Shown here one piece after another: positions 46,844 to 54,769 of a stretch of 64,000 nucleotides of DNA (positions are counted from its first letter, which is position 1; each line of letters starts with the position of its first letter). This DNA comes from Alphaproteobacteria bacterium (GTDB taxonomy: Bacteria; Pseudomonadota; Alphaproteobacteria; Micropepsales; Micropepsaceae). A program made the translations under genes and the position numbers. Where the stretch lies: NCBI GenBank assembly GCA_028871795.1, contig JAGWMG010000005.1:1-64000 (forward strand), in the 5' to 3' direction. The notes under the pieces were generated by a model that saw only the letters and a list, made by a program, of their open reading frames with translations, was not told the origin of the DNA and made no database searches.

Positions 46844-48934
46844 CTAATTGCCGCCGCTGTCTTCGTCGTCGCCGGGTTTGGGCTTGTCGCCCGATCCGAA
46901 CAGCCAATCCCAGAAGCTCTTGTGTTGTTCGACGGTCTGCGGCTGCTGCTGCGGCGGTTGCTGCTGGGCCTGCGCCGCCGCGGCGGCGCCGTTGGCTTCG
47001 TCGTCGGCGGACGGTATGCCCGAGGCCATCAGCGCCTCTTCGCCCGGCGGGGTGCGGTCGAGCGGGCGCGGCGGCAGGCCTTTCTCGGCGGCCAGCATGA
47101 CGTTGCGCCAGATGGTGGCGGGCAGGCTGCCGCCCGTCACCCCGCGCATCGGCGAGGAATCGTCGTTGCCCACCCACACGCCCGCGACGTAATCCGCCGT
47201 GAAGCCGACGAACCAGGCGTCGCGATAATCCTGAGTGGTGCCGGTCTTGCCGGCGGCTTCGTGGCTCCAGATGGCGGCACCGCGCCCGGTTCCTTCGGTC
47301 ATCACGCCGTACATCATGGCGGTGAGGTCGCGGTCGACATGCTCGGCGACGACGCGCGGTTGCTCCGGCGGCTTGCGCTTGTAGAGGAGCTTGCCGCCCG
47401 CGCCGTCCACTTGCGTCACCATGTAAGGCGTCACCTTGAGGCCGCCCGAGGCGATGGCGGCGTAGGCGCTGGTCAGCTCCAGCGGCGTGACTTCGCTGGT
47501 GCCGAGTGCCAGGGAGGCGTTGGCGTCGAGCTTGGAGGTGATGCCGCAGCGCCGCGCGGCGTCGATCACGGCGTCGATCCCGACCTCCTGGGCCAGATTG
47601 GCGGTGATGGTGTTGACGGAGTGGGCCAGCGCGTCGGCCAGCGTCAGCGTGCCGTAGGAACGCCCGCCGTAATTGGTCGGCGTCCAGCCGTTGATGTCCA
47701 CCGGCGTATCTTCGCGTTCGTCCTGCGGCGTCAGCCCCGCTTCCAGCGCCGCCATGTAGACGAACGGCTTGAAGGCCGAGCCGGGCTGGCGATGGGCCTG
47801 GGTGGCGCGGTTGAAGGTGCTCTCCGCATAGTCCACGCCGCCGATCATGGCCGCCACAGCGCCGTCCGGCTTCAGCACCACGACGGCGGCTTCGCTGGCG
47901 TGGGCTCTCTTGCCTTGCTTGCCGAGAATGATGCTGCGCGCCGCCTGGCGGGCGGCTTCCTGCAGCCTGGGCTCCAGCGTGGTGTGCACCACGAGATCGC
48001 CGCTGACGGACTGTCCGCTGGTGACCGCAAGCCGCTGGGCTTCGTCGGCCGCCGTGTCCAGGAAGAAGTTGCGCGCTTCCGAGGCGGTGCGGTCGGTGAC
48101 GACGGCGGGATGGGCGCGCGCGTCCGCCGCCTGCGCTTCGCTGATGGCGCCGGTCTCCGCCATGACGCCCAGCACCATGGAGGCGCGCTGCTGGGCGCGG
48201 GCGAGATCGCGCCGCGGCGAGAACACCGACGGCGCGCGCGTCAGCGTCGCCAGCATGGCGGCCTCGGCGAGCGTCACGTCCTTCGCCGATTTGCCGAAAT
48301 AGATGTGCGCCGCGCCGTCGACGCCGTAGGCGCCCGAGCCCAGGTAGAGCCGGTTGAGATACAGTTCCAGGATCTGCCGCTTGCTGAGCGATTTCTCCAG
48401 CGCCACCGCGTCCATCAGCGCGGCGAGCCGGCGCGAATAGGTGCGCGCGGAATTGGTGAAGACGATCTTGGCCGTCTGTTCGCTGATGGTGGAGCCGCCC
48501 GCTATGACGTGGCGGGCCAGCAGATCGGTCCACAAGGCGCGGATGATGCCCTCCGGATCGATGCCGTGATGCGAATAGAATCGGCGGTCCTCCATGGCGA
48601 CGAAGGCGGCGGGCAGATAGGGCGGCATCTGATCCAGCGTGAGGCGCTCCCCGACCAGCGCGCCGCGGCGGCCAACCACCTCGCCCTTGGCGTCGAGGAA
48701 GGTGAAGGCGACGGGGCGGTTCATGGCGTAGAGGTCTTGCGTGAGATCGAGCTTCGGCGCGAACAGTCCCAGCGCGTAGGGCAAGAGGAACACGCCGATC
48801 ACCGGCACCGCGACGATGGCGCCAACCCACAGGCTCAGGCGCGCCAGGAATTGGCGGCGGTCGATGATCCAGCCGCCCAAGGCGTCGGCTCCGCGACCCA
48901 GCATCTCGAGGAATTTGCGGACGAAGTCAGCCAT
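46844..48934 (-). CDS. Penicillin-binding protein 1A-type (class A) peptidoglycan synthase
   Basis: This 696-residue bifunctional enzyme polymerises and crosslinks peptidoglycan. One N-terminal membrane helix (LWVGAIVAVPVIGVFLLPYA) is followed by a GT51 glycosyltransferase domain with FVAMEDRRFYSHHGIDPEGI and the GGSTISEQTAK motif, and a transpeptidase domain with the catalytic Ser in QPGSAFKPFVYMAALE (SxxK), SVN (LAHSVNTITANLAQEV) and KTGTT. The C-terminus is a Gln/Pro-rich then acidic tail. All catalytic motifs are present. It is separated from the lipoprotein by 164 bases. Confidence 0.95.
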   Translation of the reverse strand: MADFVRKFLEMLGRGADALGGWIIDRRQFLARLSLWVGAIVAVPVIGVFLLPYALGLFAPKLDLTQDLYAMNRPVAFTFLDAKGEVVGRRGALVGERLTLDQMPPYLPAAFVAMEDRRFYSHHGIDPEGIIRALWTDLLARHVIAGGSTISEQTAKIVFTNSARTYSRRLAALMDAVALEKSLSKRQILELYLNRLYLGSGAYGVDGAAHIYFGKSAKDVTLAEAAMLATLTRAPSVFSPRRDLARAQQRASMVLGVMAETGAISEAQAADARAHPAVVTDRTASEARNFFLDTAADEAQRLAVTSGQSVSGDLVVHTTLEPRLQEAARQAARSIILGKQGKRAHASEAAVVVLKPDGAVAAMIGGVDYAESTFNRATQAHRQPGSAFKPFVYMAALEAGLTPQDEREDTPVDINGWTPTNYGGRSYGTLTLADALAHSVNTITANLAQEVGIDAVIDAARRCGITSKLDANASLALGTSEVTPLELTSAYAAIASGGLKVTPYMVTQVDGAGGKLLYKRKPPEQPRVVAEHVDRDLTAMMYGVMTEGTGRGAAIWSHEAAGKTGTTQDYRDAWFVGFTADYVAGVWVGNDDSSPMRGVTGGSLPATIWRNVMLAAEKGLPPRPLDRTPPGEEALMASGIPSADDEANGAAAAAQAQQQPPQQQPQTVEQHKSFWDWLFGSGDKPKPGDDEDSGGN

Positions 48935-49057
48935 CGCGGCGTTTCGTGGCCGATATTTGGGGCGGATTCAAGACGCAGCGCGTTAACGATAGGAAAGGCG
49001 GAGCGTTTACCCTCTTGCCCGCTCGTCACGCCGAAGCGCGTATTCCGCCACCCGCCC

Positions 49058-49600
49058 TCACACCGCAAACCAATTGTCGGCTTCCAAATGCGGTGTGGTG
49101 CCCATGCTGCGGAAGGCTTGATAATCGGTGGCGCCGAAGATGCCGTCGCCGTGAACGCCGTCGTCGGCAAGGGGGAGGATGATCCGCTCGCCGTATCCGA
49201 AATGGTTCAAGTGTTGGAAGACCATCCCTTCGCCCCGGTACAACTGCGGCCCGCACACCACCCGTTTTGCACGGGCGAACAGCCTCTTGTAATCCTTCTC
49301 CGGGTATAGCTCCTTCATCGGCACGTCCTTGAGGGACCTGTTGAATTTCTGCTCGATGCGGGCCCCCGCGAGCCGCCCCGTGAACGCATCCGCCGAACGG
49401 TCGTATGTGTATGACCATATGATCGTAAGCTGGCCGGCGATCTGCGCCGGACGAATATCGCTCCATGCGGGCATCGTGCGGGACCCGCGCACCTCCGCCC
49501 AATGACGTGCGACGTGTTTCAGGGCGGGAGATTTGATGGCCAGCTCAAAGGCTTCGAAGCTCACGACATTCGATCCTGTCTCGAAGGCTTCGTGACGCAC
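49058..49600 (-). CDS. PAS_5 (PF07310-like) domain protein
   Basis: This 180-residue protein begins VRHEAFETGSNVVSFEAFEL, continues SPALKHVARHWAEVRGSRTM, then PAWSDIRPAQIAGQLTIIWS, the classic pattern of the PAS_5 family (a PAS-like sensor found in alphaproteobacteria; ligand unknown). The GTG at 49600 is a likely start, though an in-frame GTG 39 bases inside is possible. The frame is open to 49777 but overlaps GTA regulatory sequence. It is divergent from the GTA cluster and shares its upstream region of about 180 bases. Confidence 0.75.
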   Translation of the reverse strand: MRHEAFETGSNVVSFEAFELAIKSPALKHVARHWAEVRGSRTMPAWSDIRPAQIAGQLTIIWSYTYDRSADAFTGRLAGARIEQKFNRSLKDVPMKELYPEKDYKRLFARAKRVVCGPQLYRGEGMVFQHLNHFGYGERIILPLADDGVHGDGIFGATDYQAFRSMGTTPHLEADNWFAV

Positions 49601-49783
49601 GCTCGAAATTATACCGCTGCGGCCGGGGCAATCAACCGGCCGCTGAACCAGCCGGGGGCGTCGCGGCAACGTTGCGCTGGCGCCGGGCGGGCGCGAAGAA
49701 AAACGGCCCGCCGTCGCGCTTTGCGAGTCGAGCGCATTCTCAGCGAAAAAAATTTCCAGGCCCCCTTGAACCGACAAGGTCGA

Positions 49784-50209
49784 ATGACCATTTCGCCTAT
49801 ATCACCAAAAATCCATCCGATGCCCCGCACCCCGCCACCTCCCGCCGACGGTCAGCCGCCGCTTGCCGAGATGCGCGCGCTCCCGCCCGAGGTTATCGAT
49901 GAGGAATGGAAGGATGAGATCGTGAACAGGCTGCTTCGCGAGCTGAAGCGTCAGCTTTGCCAATTGGAAAACGCCCTACCCACGCCCGAAATCGACCAGG
50001 CGAAGATCCGCGCGGCCAATGTGGCCACGCTGGCCTCCATCGAACGCACGCTGGAGCGGCTGCTTCAGCTCGAACAACAGCGCGCGCAGGCGCGCGAAAC
50101 CAAGGTGGCGGCGAAGAATGACGATGCCCTTGCGGCGCTGGAACGCCGAATCGATCGGATTGCTGCCGCCGTCGCAACGCCGCGCGCTGCTGAGAAACCT
50201 CAGCAATGA
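49784..50209 (+). CDS. GTA small terminase-like protein (g1 position)
   Basis: This 141-residue protein is a long alpha-helical coiled coil (EWKDEIVNRLLRELKRQLCQ; LENALPTPEIDQAKIRAANV; ASIERTLERLLQLEQQRAQA) without enzymatic motifs. In Rhodobacter GTA, g1 encodes the small terminase subunit that recognises DNA for packaging, and this gene occupies that position, overlapping the large terminase start. An ATG at 49820 is an alternative start. Identity is inferred from position and helical character rather than from motif. Confidence 0.65.
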   Translation: MTISPISPKIHPMPRTPPPPADGQPPLAEMRALPPEVIDEEWKDEIVNRLLRELKRQLCQLENALPTPEIDQAKIRAANVATLASIERTLERLLQLEQQRAQARETKVAAKNDDALAALERRIDRIAAAVATPRAAEKPQQ

Positions 50210-51407
50210 CGAGGCCCGCCTGCTGCTCGACGACTGGCGCTTCTGGGCGCGCGCCGAGCAATTGCCGCCGCCGGGCGACTGGCGCATCTGGCTGTTCCTC
50301 GGCGGGCGCGGCGCCGGCAAGACGCGGGCGGGCGCCGAATGGATCGCCGAGGGCGTGCGCCGCGGCCGTATGCGCCGCATCGGGCTGGTCGGCGCCACTT
50401 TCGCGGATGCGAGGAGCGTGATGATCGAAGGCGAATCCGGATTGCTGGGCGTGGCGCAGGGCGCTTCCTTCGAACCGGCGAACCGGCGTGTTCTGTGGCC
50501 CACCGGAGCGGTGGCGACCGTGGTCTCGGCGGAGGAACCCGACTACGTGCGCGGCCACCAGTTCGATGCGGTGTGGGCGGACGAATTCTGCAAATGGGCC
50601 GAGCCGCAAGGCGCCCTCGACATGGTGCTGATGGCGCTCAGACTGGGGCGCGATCCGCGCCTGGCGCTCACTACCACGCCGCGCAACGTCAAGGCGCTGC
50701 GCGATCTGCTGGCGGCGCCCGACGTGGCGCTGACGCGTTCCGCGACGGCCGCCAACGCCGCCAATCTGGCGCCGACGTTTCTTTCGGGCCTCGAATTGCG
50801 CTTCGCCGGCACGCGGCTGGGCCGCCAGGAGCTGGAAGCCGAGCTGATCGAGGACAACGACTTGGCGCTGTGGCGGCGCGGCTGGATCGAAGCCGCGCGC
50901 CTGCGCGAGGCGCCGCAATTGACCCGCGTGGTGGTGGCGGTCGATCCGCCCGCCTCCGTCGCGGGCGACGAATGCGGCATCGTGGCGGCGGGGTCGGGCG
51001 AGGACGGCGCGGCCTATGTGATCGGCGATTACTCCGTCGGCGGCGTCTCGCCCGCAAGCTGGGCGGCGCGCGTCGCCGACGCCTACGAACACTTCAAGGC
51101 CGACGCCGTCGTGGCGGAATCGAACCAGGGCGGCGACATGGTGAAACAGGTTTTGCTCGACGCGATGCCCAACGCGGCGGTCAGGCTGGTGCACGCCACG
51201 TGCGACAAGCGCACGCGCGCCGCCCCCGCCGCCGCGCTTTACGAACAAGGGCGCGTGCATCACGTCGGCGCCTTTGCGGAACTGGAGGACCAGATGTGCA
51301 CCTATGGCGGCGAAGGCAAAAGCCCCGACCGCCTGGATGCGCTGGTGTGGGCACTGGCGGAACTCTTCCCGCGCCGCCGCGCCGCGCCGAAGGTGCATTC
51401 GATATGA
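50118..51407 (+). CDS. GTA/phage large terminase (TerL)
   Basis: TerL is the packaging motor and headful nuclease. This 429-residue protein has Walker A FLGGRGAGKTRAGAEWIAEG, Walker B in FDAVWADEFCKWAEPQ, motif III (LTTTPRN) and the RNase H-like nuclease acids VAVDPPASVAGDECGI, AESNQGGDMVKQVLL and SPDRLDALVWALAELF, closely following the GTA g2 pattern. It is complete. Several starts are possible between 50118 and 50160 because the start lies inside the small terminase gene. Its TGA overlaps an ATG (51404) that would be the portal gene start, but that frame ends after 29 codons at the island junction. Confidence 0.92.
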   Translation: MTMPLRRWNAESIGLLPPSQRRALLRNLSNDEARLLLDDWRFWARAEQLPPPGDWRIWLFLGGRGAGKTRAGAEWIAEGVRRGRMRRIGLVGATFADARSVMIEGESGLLGVAQGASFEPANRRVLWPTGAVATVVSAEEPDYVRGHQFDAVWADEFCKWAEPQGALDMVLMALRLGRDPRLALTTTPRNVKALRDLLAAPDVALTRSATAANAANLAPTFLSGLELRFAGTRLGRQELEAELIEDNDLALWRRGWIEAARLREAPQLTRVVVAVDPPASVAGDECGIVAAGSGEDGAAYVIGDYSVGGVSPASWAARVADAYEHFKADAVVAESNQGGDMVKQVLLDAMPNAAVRLVHATCDKRTRAAPAAALYEQGRVHHVGAFAELEDQMCTYGGEGKSPDRLDALVWALAELFPRRRAAPKVHSI

Positions 51408-51529
51408 ACAAACGAAAGACTGTCATGGCCCGCGAATGCGGGGGGGTAAAGGAACATAACCAAAACCTGACATGCTGTGACCAAGATGCATAGTCCCGAT
51501 TCGACGATATCAGCGGGCTGGCAAGGGCC

Positions 51530-51961
51530 ATGACAAAAACACCTGAAAAAGAGCGAACGCCAAAATACGCAAGCCCGTGGTACGCGAAAGCTGGCGTTGT
51601 GTATTTCATCGGTGCCGGGCGACCGCTCATCGCGGTCAAGATAGGGGTAACTCAAAAGGACAAAGTGAAACAACGGCTCCGTGCCATTCAATGCGACAAC
51701 CACGAGCCTGTGGAATTGCTGGGCATCCTGTCGTTTGATGATGGCGACAAACCACTCTTGCAGGCCGAACGCCGGGAGCGATCACTGCACACTCAGTTCG
51801 CGGCATACCAGCGCATCGCGGATGGATACGTGGGCCATGAGTGGTTTTCCGCCGCACCGGAATTGGTAGCCTTCATAGCCGAGCACACGACGGCCCCAGA
51901 GCAACTCGGCTATCCTAGATCGGTTGCAAACATCCGTGAGCGGGACGGGGCGGAGAGATAA
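51530..51961 (+). CDS. T5orf172/Mug113-type GIY-YIG family protein
   Basis: This 143-residue protein has the T5orf172 pattern: GVVYFIGAGRPLIAVKIGVT (the GIY-YIG-like strand pair with KIG), KQRLRAIQCDNHEPVELLGI, then a Glu/Arg/His-rich ERRERSLHTQFAAYQRIADG and a C-terminal GHEWFSAAPELVAFI. Members occur in phages and mobile DNA and are thought to bind or nick DNA. It is the first island gene, in the same direction as the terminase. The ATG follows AAGGGCC. A homing-type function is inferred. Confidence 0.75.
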   Translation: MTKTPEKERTPKYASPWYAKAGVVYFIGAGRPLIAVKIGVTQKDKVKQRLRAIQCDNHEPVELLGILSFDDGDKPLLQAERRERSLHTQFAAYQRIADGYVGHEWFSAAPELVAFIAEHTTAPEQLGYPRSVANIRERDGAER

Positions 51962-52015
51962 ATGCATTTCATTCTCGCAAGAGCTTTGTGGGCAATTCGT
52001 TAGTCGTCGCTCTTC

Positions 52016-52057
52016 TTAGACGGACTTTGGGCCGTTTTAGACGGACTTTGGGCCGTT
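52016..52057. repeat. Perfect 21-bp tandem repeat, two units, at a gene end
   Basis: A 21-base unit beginning TTAGACGGACTTTGG occurs at 52016-52036 and again at 52037-52057 without change. Read on the minus strand it encodes NGPKSV-stop, so the 76-aa gene end and its stop codon are duplicated. Confidence 0.9.
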
Positions 52058-52267
52058 CAAAATACGGGCAACAAAGTGCATTGCACGCGCTTGAACCGCA
52101 TTGGTTGGGTCTTTTCCGTTCAATGCGGCCACAATCCAGTCATGCGCGGGCTTCTGATCCTTGAGGTCGGTGTTGTTGCCTTGTAAGGCAGTTCCAACTA
52201 CGGCTTCAAGAGCGAGGGCAAACGCCTGTTGATCAAGGCGGTCGGTGAAATTCGGCAGCTGCGACAT
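52037..52267 (-). CDS. Hypothetical protein, 76 aa
   Basis: The ATG at 52267 follows GAAGGGAACAAGCAA. The protein (MSQLPNFTDRLDQQAFALAL, then EAVVGTALQGNNTDLKDQKP) is a helical soluble protein with a DWIVAALNGKDPTNAV core and no leader. No family is recognised. It is convergent with the GIY-YIG gene and divergent from the nitrilase-fold gene. The sequence NGPKSV-stop at its end is duplicated directly downstream. Confidence 0.55.
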   Translation of the reverse strand: MSQLPNFTDRLDQQAFALALEAVVGTALQGNNTDLKDQKPAHDWIVAALNGKDPTNAVQARAMHFVARILNGPKSV

Positions 52268-52360
52268 TTGCTTGTTCCCTTCATACTGCGTTGGGCGCTG
52301 AAGCGTATATGAACGGACGGCGCACGGTGAAAGCATAGCGGGTCTGCTAGGTGAAGCGAT

Positions 52361-52969
52361 ATGCGCATTTCATGCATTGCGGACATGACGGAGCTAGGCG
52401 GAGAGCCTACCGATTTGATCGTATTTCCCGAGTACAGTGATCCGGCACAATTGACGGCAGCAAGTCTACGACACCCAAATTCAATTGTCGTGGGCGCGGC
52501 AGAAGATGCCCATCGCAACCGAGGCTATTTGCTACATCATGGACGGAATCAAATTGACTATCTGAAGCTGGAACCCGATGGCCGCACAGACGGAAGTGAA
52601 GACATTGGACAATCCCCTGTCTATGAGTCCGCTAACGTATGTGTAGGCGTGCTTATCTGCATGGATATTCAAATCGCAGACTTCTTGCGGAGGATCGTTC
52701 GAGCGATCCGGTCAAGCTCTTCTGAACTGAAGTTTTTGTGCGTTTCAGCGGATATGGGCTCGGAATGGTTTCCAGGCAAGATGTTGTCGAGTGACTTCGC
52801 CGGTGTTTATGTTGTCGTATGCAACCACACTATGAACCACCAAGTGCGATGCAAGAGTTTTATGACAAATCTACGGGGAGAGAAAATCACACCGCAGGTA
52901 GACGTTGAACCAATCCACTACGGCTTGCTTGCAAACGGTGATGAACCGGAACGAATATTTGGGGGCTGA
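52361..52969 (+). CDS. Nitrilase-superfamily (C-N hydrolase) protein, short
   Basis: The 202-residue sequence has the nitrilase triad: Glu24 in LIVFPEYSDP, Lys69 in QIDYLKLEPDGRT, and Cys100 in VGVLICMDIQIADFLRRI. The later WFPGKMLSSDFAGVYVVVCN is consistent with the fold. At 202 residues it is shorter than usual (about 260-300) and lacks the typical first strand, so it may be N-terminally truncated or a divergent effector. Substrate unknown. No partner is adjacent; genes on both sides are on the opposite strand. Confidence 0.7.
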   Translation: MRISCIADMTELGGEPTDLIVFPEYSDPAQLTAASLRHPNSIVVGAAEDAHRNRGYLLHHGRNQIDYLKLEPDGRTDGSEDIGQSPVYESANVCVGVLICMDIQIADFLRRIVRAIRSSSSELKFLCVSADMGSEWFPGKMLSSDFAGVYVVVCNHTMNHQVRCKSFMTNLRGEKITPQVDVEPIHYGLLANGDEPERIFGG

Positions 52970-53024
52970 CCCCAACGGTCACCTATCTAAGAACAGTCGA
53001 ATGCCCATTGTGTCGCTCTGCGGC

Positions 53025-53192
53025 TCATGCCCGCCGCCCTCCTCTTGGCAGCGGCCTTATCGGGCCGTGTACCACGTGAGCCGAATCGAAGAAATTCGCA
53101 ATCTCAGCGTCCAAAGCCCTTGAAAGACGCTCAAGCACGGCTACGGTCGGGTTTTCCAGCGCCCGCTCCAGGCGGCTGGCTGTTTCAGGCAT
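53025..53192 (-). pseudogene. XRE-family HTH regulator remnant
   Basis: From an ATG at 53192 a 55-codon frame reads MPETASRLERALENPTVAVL, then ERLSRALDAEIANFFDS. This matches the last helices of a Cro/CI-type HTH (SRLERG-x-NPTV-x-LERI-RAL) and its LF/FF end. Helices 1 and 2 of the domain are missing, and the upstream frame has no plausible start, so it looks like a 5'-truncated repressor, perhaps from a lost toxin-antitoxin or phage module. Confidence 0.6.
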
Positions 53193-53229
53193 ATGGGGGC
53201 TTTTGCGGTCTTTGACGTTCTTTCATCAC

Positions 53230-53553
53230 CTAGGAATTGGACCCATTCACATAGAGAATATAAACATGGGGATCAGCCCATCCTCTGACAGAGCCGCTGC
53301 TAATCAGCAACTCGTTATACTCAAAATCAATTGGTTTCAGGTCGGCATCTAAAACAAGCCGACACTGATTTTTTTCGCCGATCCTTTTTAGAACATCGCT
53401 GGTAATGGGAAGATTTAACTGTCGCGCCTGCATAACATCTAGCCAAAAATAATTGGCAACAGCAGGTGTTGGACATAAATACATTCCATTACCCGCTGCC
53501 ATCGCAGGAGCCGTCAAAATGACGAAAACAACGGCCATCCATTTTGCGCTCAC
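53230..53553 (-). CDS. Hypothetical secreted protein, 107 aa
   Basis: A signal peptide (WMAVVFVILTAPAMAA) precedes a short mature domain with two cysteines (MYLCPTPAVANYFWLDVMQA; KNQCRLVLDADLKPIDFEYN) and a C-terminal strand WADPHVYILYVNGSNS. Composition is low in G+C, like the rest of the island. It lies 28 bases after the HNH gene in the same direction, so the two may be cotranscribed. No family is recognised. Confidence 0.55.
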   Translation of the reverse strand: MSAKWMAVVFVILTAPAMAAGNGMYLCPTPAVANYFWLDVMQARQLNLPITSDVLKRIGEKNQCRLVLDADLKPIDFEYNELLISSGSVRGWADPHVYILYVNGSNS

Positions 53554-53581
53554 GGCTTCTCTCCAAATTGATAATTAAGAC

Positions 53582-54331
53582 TCAGCGCTTTCTCCGTCGT
53601 TTTTCATGCTGATTTCGGTGCCGGTGTCGAGCCACCATGTCCTGAACGTTGTCCAAAGGGCTTCCGGGTTTCAGATGATTGGGATTTACGCATCGACGAT
53701 TATCGCAACTATGACGGAGCACGGCTCCTTCAGGGACCGCGCCCTTCATTTTGAAGTACACACGCCTGTACGGCGATTCATCTGCGGTCTTCCAAATCCA
53801 ACATCCTTTGGATGATTGGCGGATGCGAAGCTTCCAGTGTTCCGGAAGTTGGTCCATCAGAACTACTTTCTTGGTCAGGTGTGCGACGGCCTTGATACGA
53901 CGTTGAAGGTCCTCCTCCTTTTGTATTGCCGCCTCATTTGCAGCGGCCATTTGTGCCTTCAAATCTTCCCGGCTAATTGCGCCGATGAACATTGTACGAG
54001 GCCGTTCTAATTCGACTTCCGAAAATGTATGTCGATAACCTTTCCCAACACCGGACCAATAGTTCCCCAGAACTATGATATCCGTCCGGATCGTTTCCGT
54101 TGCACGCTCAAACGTGTGCCCAATAAGGCAGCGGTTTTCCCGAATGCTGTGTATGGCTTCGGCGGCGGAACAGGCTGTTGTCCAAATGCCTGCGTACTCA
54201 CCGGACTGAAAGGCACACACGAGATAGGAGTGTGACGTGCTTGGCGACGGAGCCGGTGCACGCTTCGGAATCCGACAGGTCCCGATTTCATGTCCGGTTG
54301 CGGGCAGCTCTACGAATGTGGTGAGGCTCAT
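53582..54331 (-). CDS. HNH endonuclease, 249 aa
   Basis: The C-terminal 75 residues are an HNH_3-type domain like phage homing endonucleases: GCWIWKTADESPYRRVYFKM, then LRHSCDNRRCVNPNHLKPGS, with the zinc-binding and catalytic Cys/His and the DNVQDMVARHRHR tail. The N-terminal 165 residues (VCAFQSGEYAGIWTTACSAA; EAIHSIRENRCLIGHTFERA) are not recognised and probably give DNA specificity; a coiled coil (MAAANEAAIQKEEDLQRRIK) links the parts. The SD (GGGGAG) is inside a strong hairpin in a highly structured leader. It lacks PLMP and RuvC, so it is not IscB-like. Confidence 0.8.
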   Translation of the reverse strand: MSLTTFVELPATGHEIGTCRIPKRAPAPSPSTSHSYLVCAFQSGEYAGIWTTACSAAEAIHSIRENRCLIGHTFERATETIRTDIIVLGNYWSGVGKGYRHTFSEVELERPRTMFIGAISREDLKAQMAAANEAAIQKEEDLQRRIKAVAHLTKKVVLMDQLPEHWKLRIRQSSKGCWIWKTADESPYRRVYFKMKGAVPEGAVLRHSCDNRRCVNPNHLKPGSPLDNVQDMVARHRHRNQHEKRRRKR

Positions 54332-54334
54332 CCG

Positions 54335-54359
54335 CTCCCCTGATCTGGTGATCGGGGAG
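54335..54359 (-). promoter_or_regulatory. Hairpin sequestering the HNH gene ribosome-binding site
   Basis: On the minus strand CTCCCC-GATC (from 54359) pairs with GATC-A-GGGGAG (to 54335) around an ACCA loop. GGGGAG is the Shine-Dalgarno located 3 bases before the ATG at 54331, so the stem would block initiation unless opened. It lies directly after the structured RNA. Confidence 0.7.
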
Positions 54360-54497
54360 TTAAGAAAACCCAACTAGGCAGGTTCGCATCAGCCTTTAGG
54401 CTTTCGCCCTGAACATACGCTGATGCCTCCCCGACCATATAGGTCAAGGAGTGCCGGATGACGGCTGCACTAAGCCGCCTAGTTGAGAGGTTCTTAC
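54359..54497 (-). ncRNA. Candidate structured leader RNA of the HNH gene
   Basis: Read on the minus strand: P1 CAACTAGGC (54485-54477) pairs with GCCTAGTTG (54379-54371), extended by GTAAGAACC with GGTTTTCTTAAC. It encloses AGTGC/GCACT, then CTCC-GACC-loop-GGTC-GGAG, then GCATCAGC/GCTGATGC, which contains GGC-GAAA-GCC. The GNRA tetraloop occurs only on this strand, the same strand as the HNH gene. A multi-helix junction of about 140 bases with an adjacent RBS hairpin suggests a regulatory or mobile RNA. No known class could be assigned. Confidence 0.6.
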
Positions 54498-54679
54498 GCC
54501 CCAGAACGGCCTACGGGCCATTCCGGGAGCAACTATAAAGAGGCCTACTCGGACATGCAAAGGTCGGCGGGCGGGTTGGTTTACAGTCCCTTAGCTATGG
54601 TGTTCGCGAAATTCCAATGGCCATTCCGGTGTTCAATCGGCTCCGCTCGCCGTTGCCAAGCGAGAGGACGGTCATGGGG

Positions 54680-54758
54680 GCAAACCTGCTTCGTGAACGC
54701 CTAGCGAGGTAAAATCGCGCGCCGAAGACAGCGGAGCTTGTCACGAAGCAGAGTTTGC
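54680..54758. repeat. Long inverted repeat at the end of the polymerase-like gene
   Basis: GCAAACCTGCTTCGTGA (54680-54696) and TCACGAAGCAGAGTTTGC (54741-54758) pair over 17 bases with one bulge, leaving a 44-base loop. A smaller perfect stem, GCTGAACG-AA-CGTTCAGC (54757-54774), follows and overlaps the polymerase-like stop codon. The two may terminate transcription or mark a recombination site. Confidence 0.65.
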
Positions 54759-54769
54759 TGAACGAACGT

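Noticed and set aside
46119..48830. 903-codon minus-strand frame joining lipoprotein and PBP region
   Set aside because: It is read in a frame other than that of the PBP; only the last 186 codons, with lipobox and ribosome-binding site, are a gene.
46763..49309. Very long plus-strand open frame opposite the class A PBP gene
   Set aside because: It is antisense to a clear PBP with all motifs, rich in His/Gly/Arg as expected from the complement of high-G+C coding DNA, with no domain or start signal.
52981..53215. Plus-strand small frames between the nitrilase-fold gene and the 107-aa gene
   Set aside because: They have shadow-like composition; the minus strand in this place carries the XRE-like remnant.
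54335..54497. Identification of the structured RNA as HEARO/omega RNA
   Set aside because: Omega RNAs accompany IscB, IsrB or IshB proteins. The adjacent protein has an HNH_3 domain but no PLMP or RuvC segment, and I could not align the RNA to a remembered consensus.
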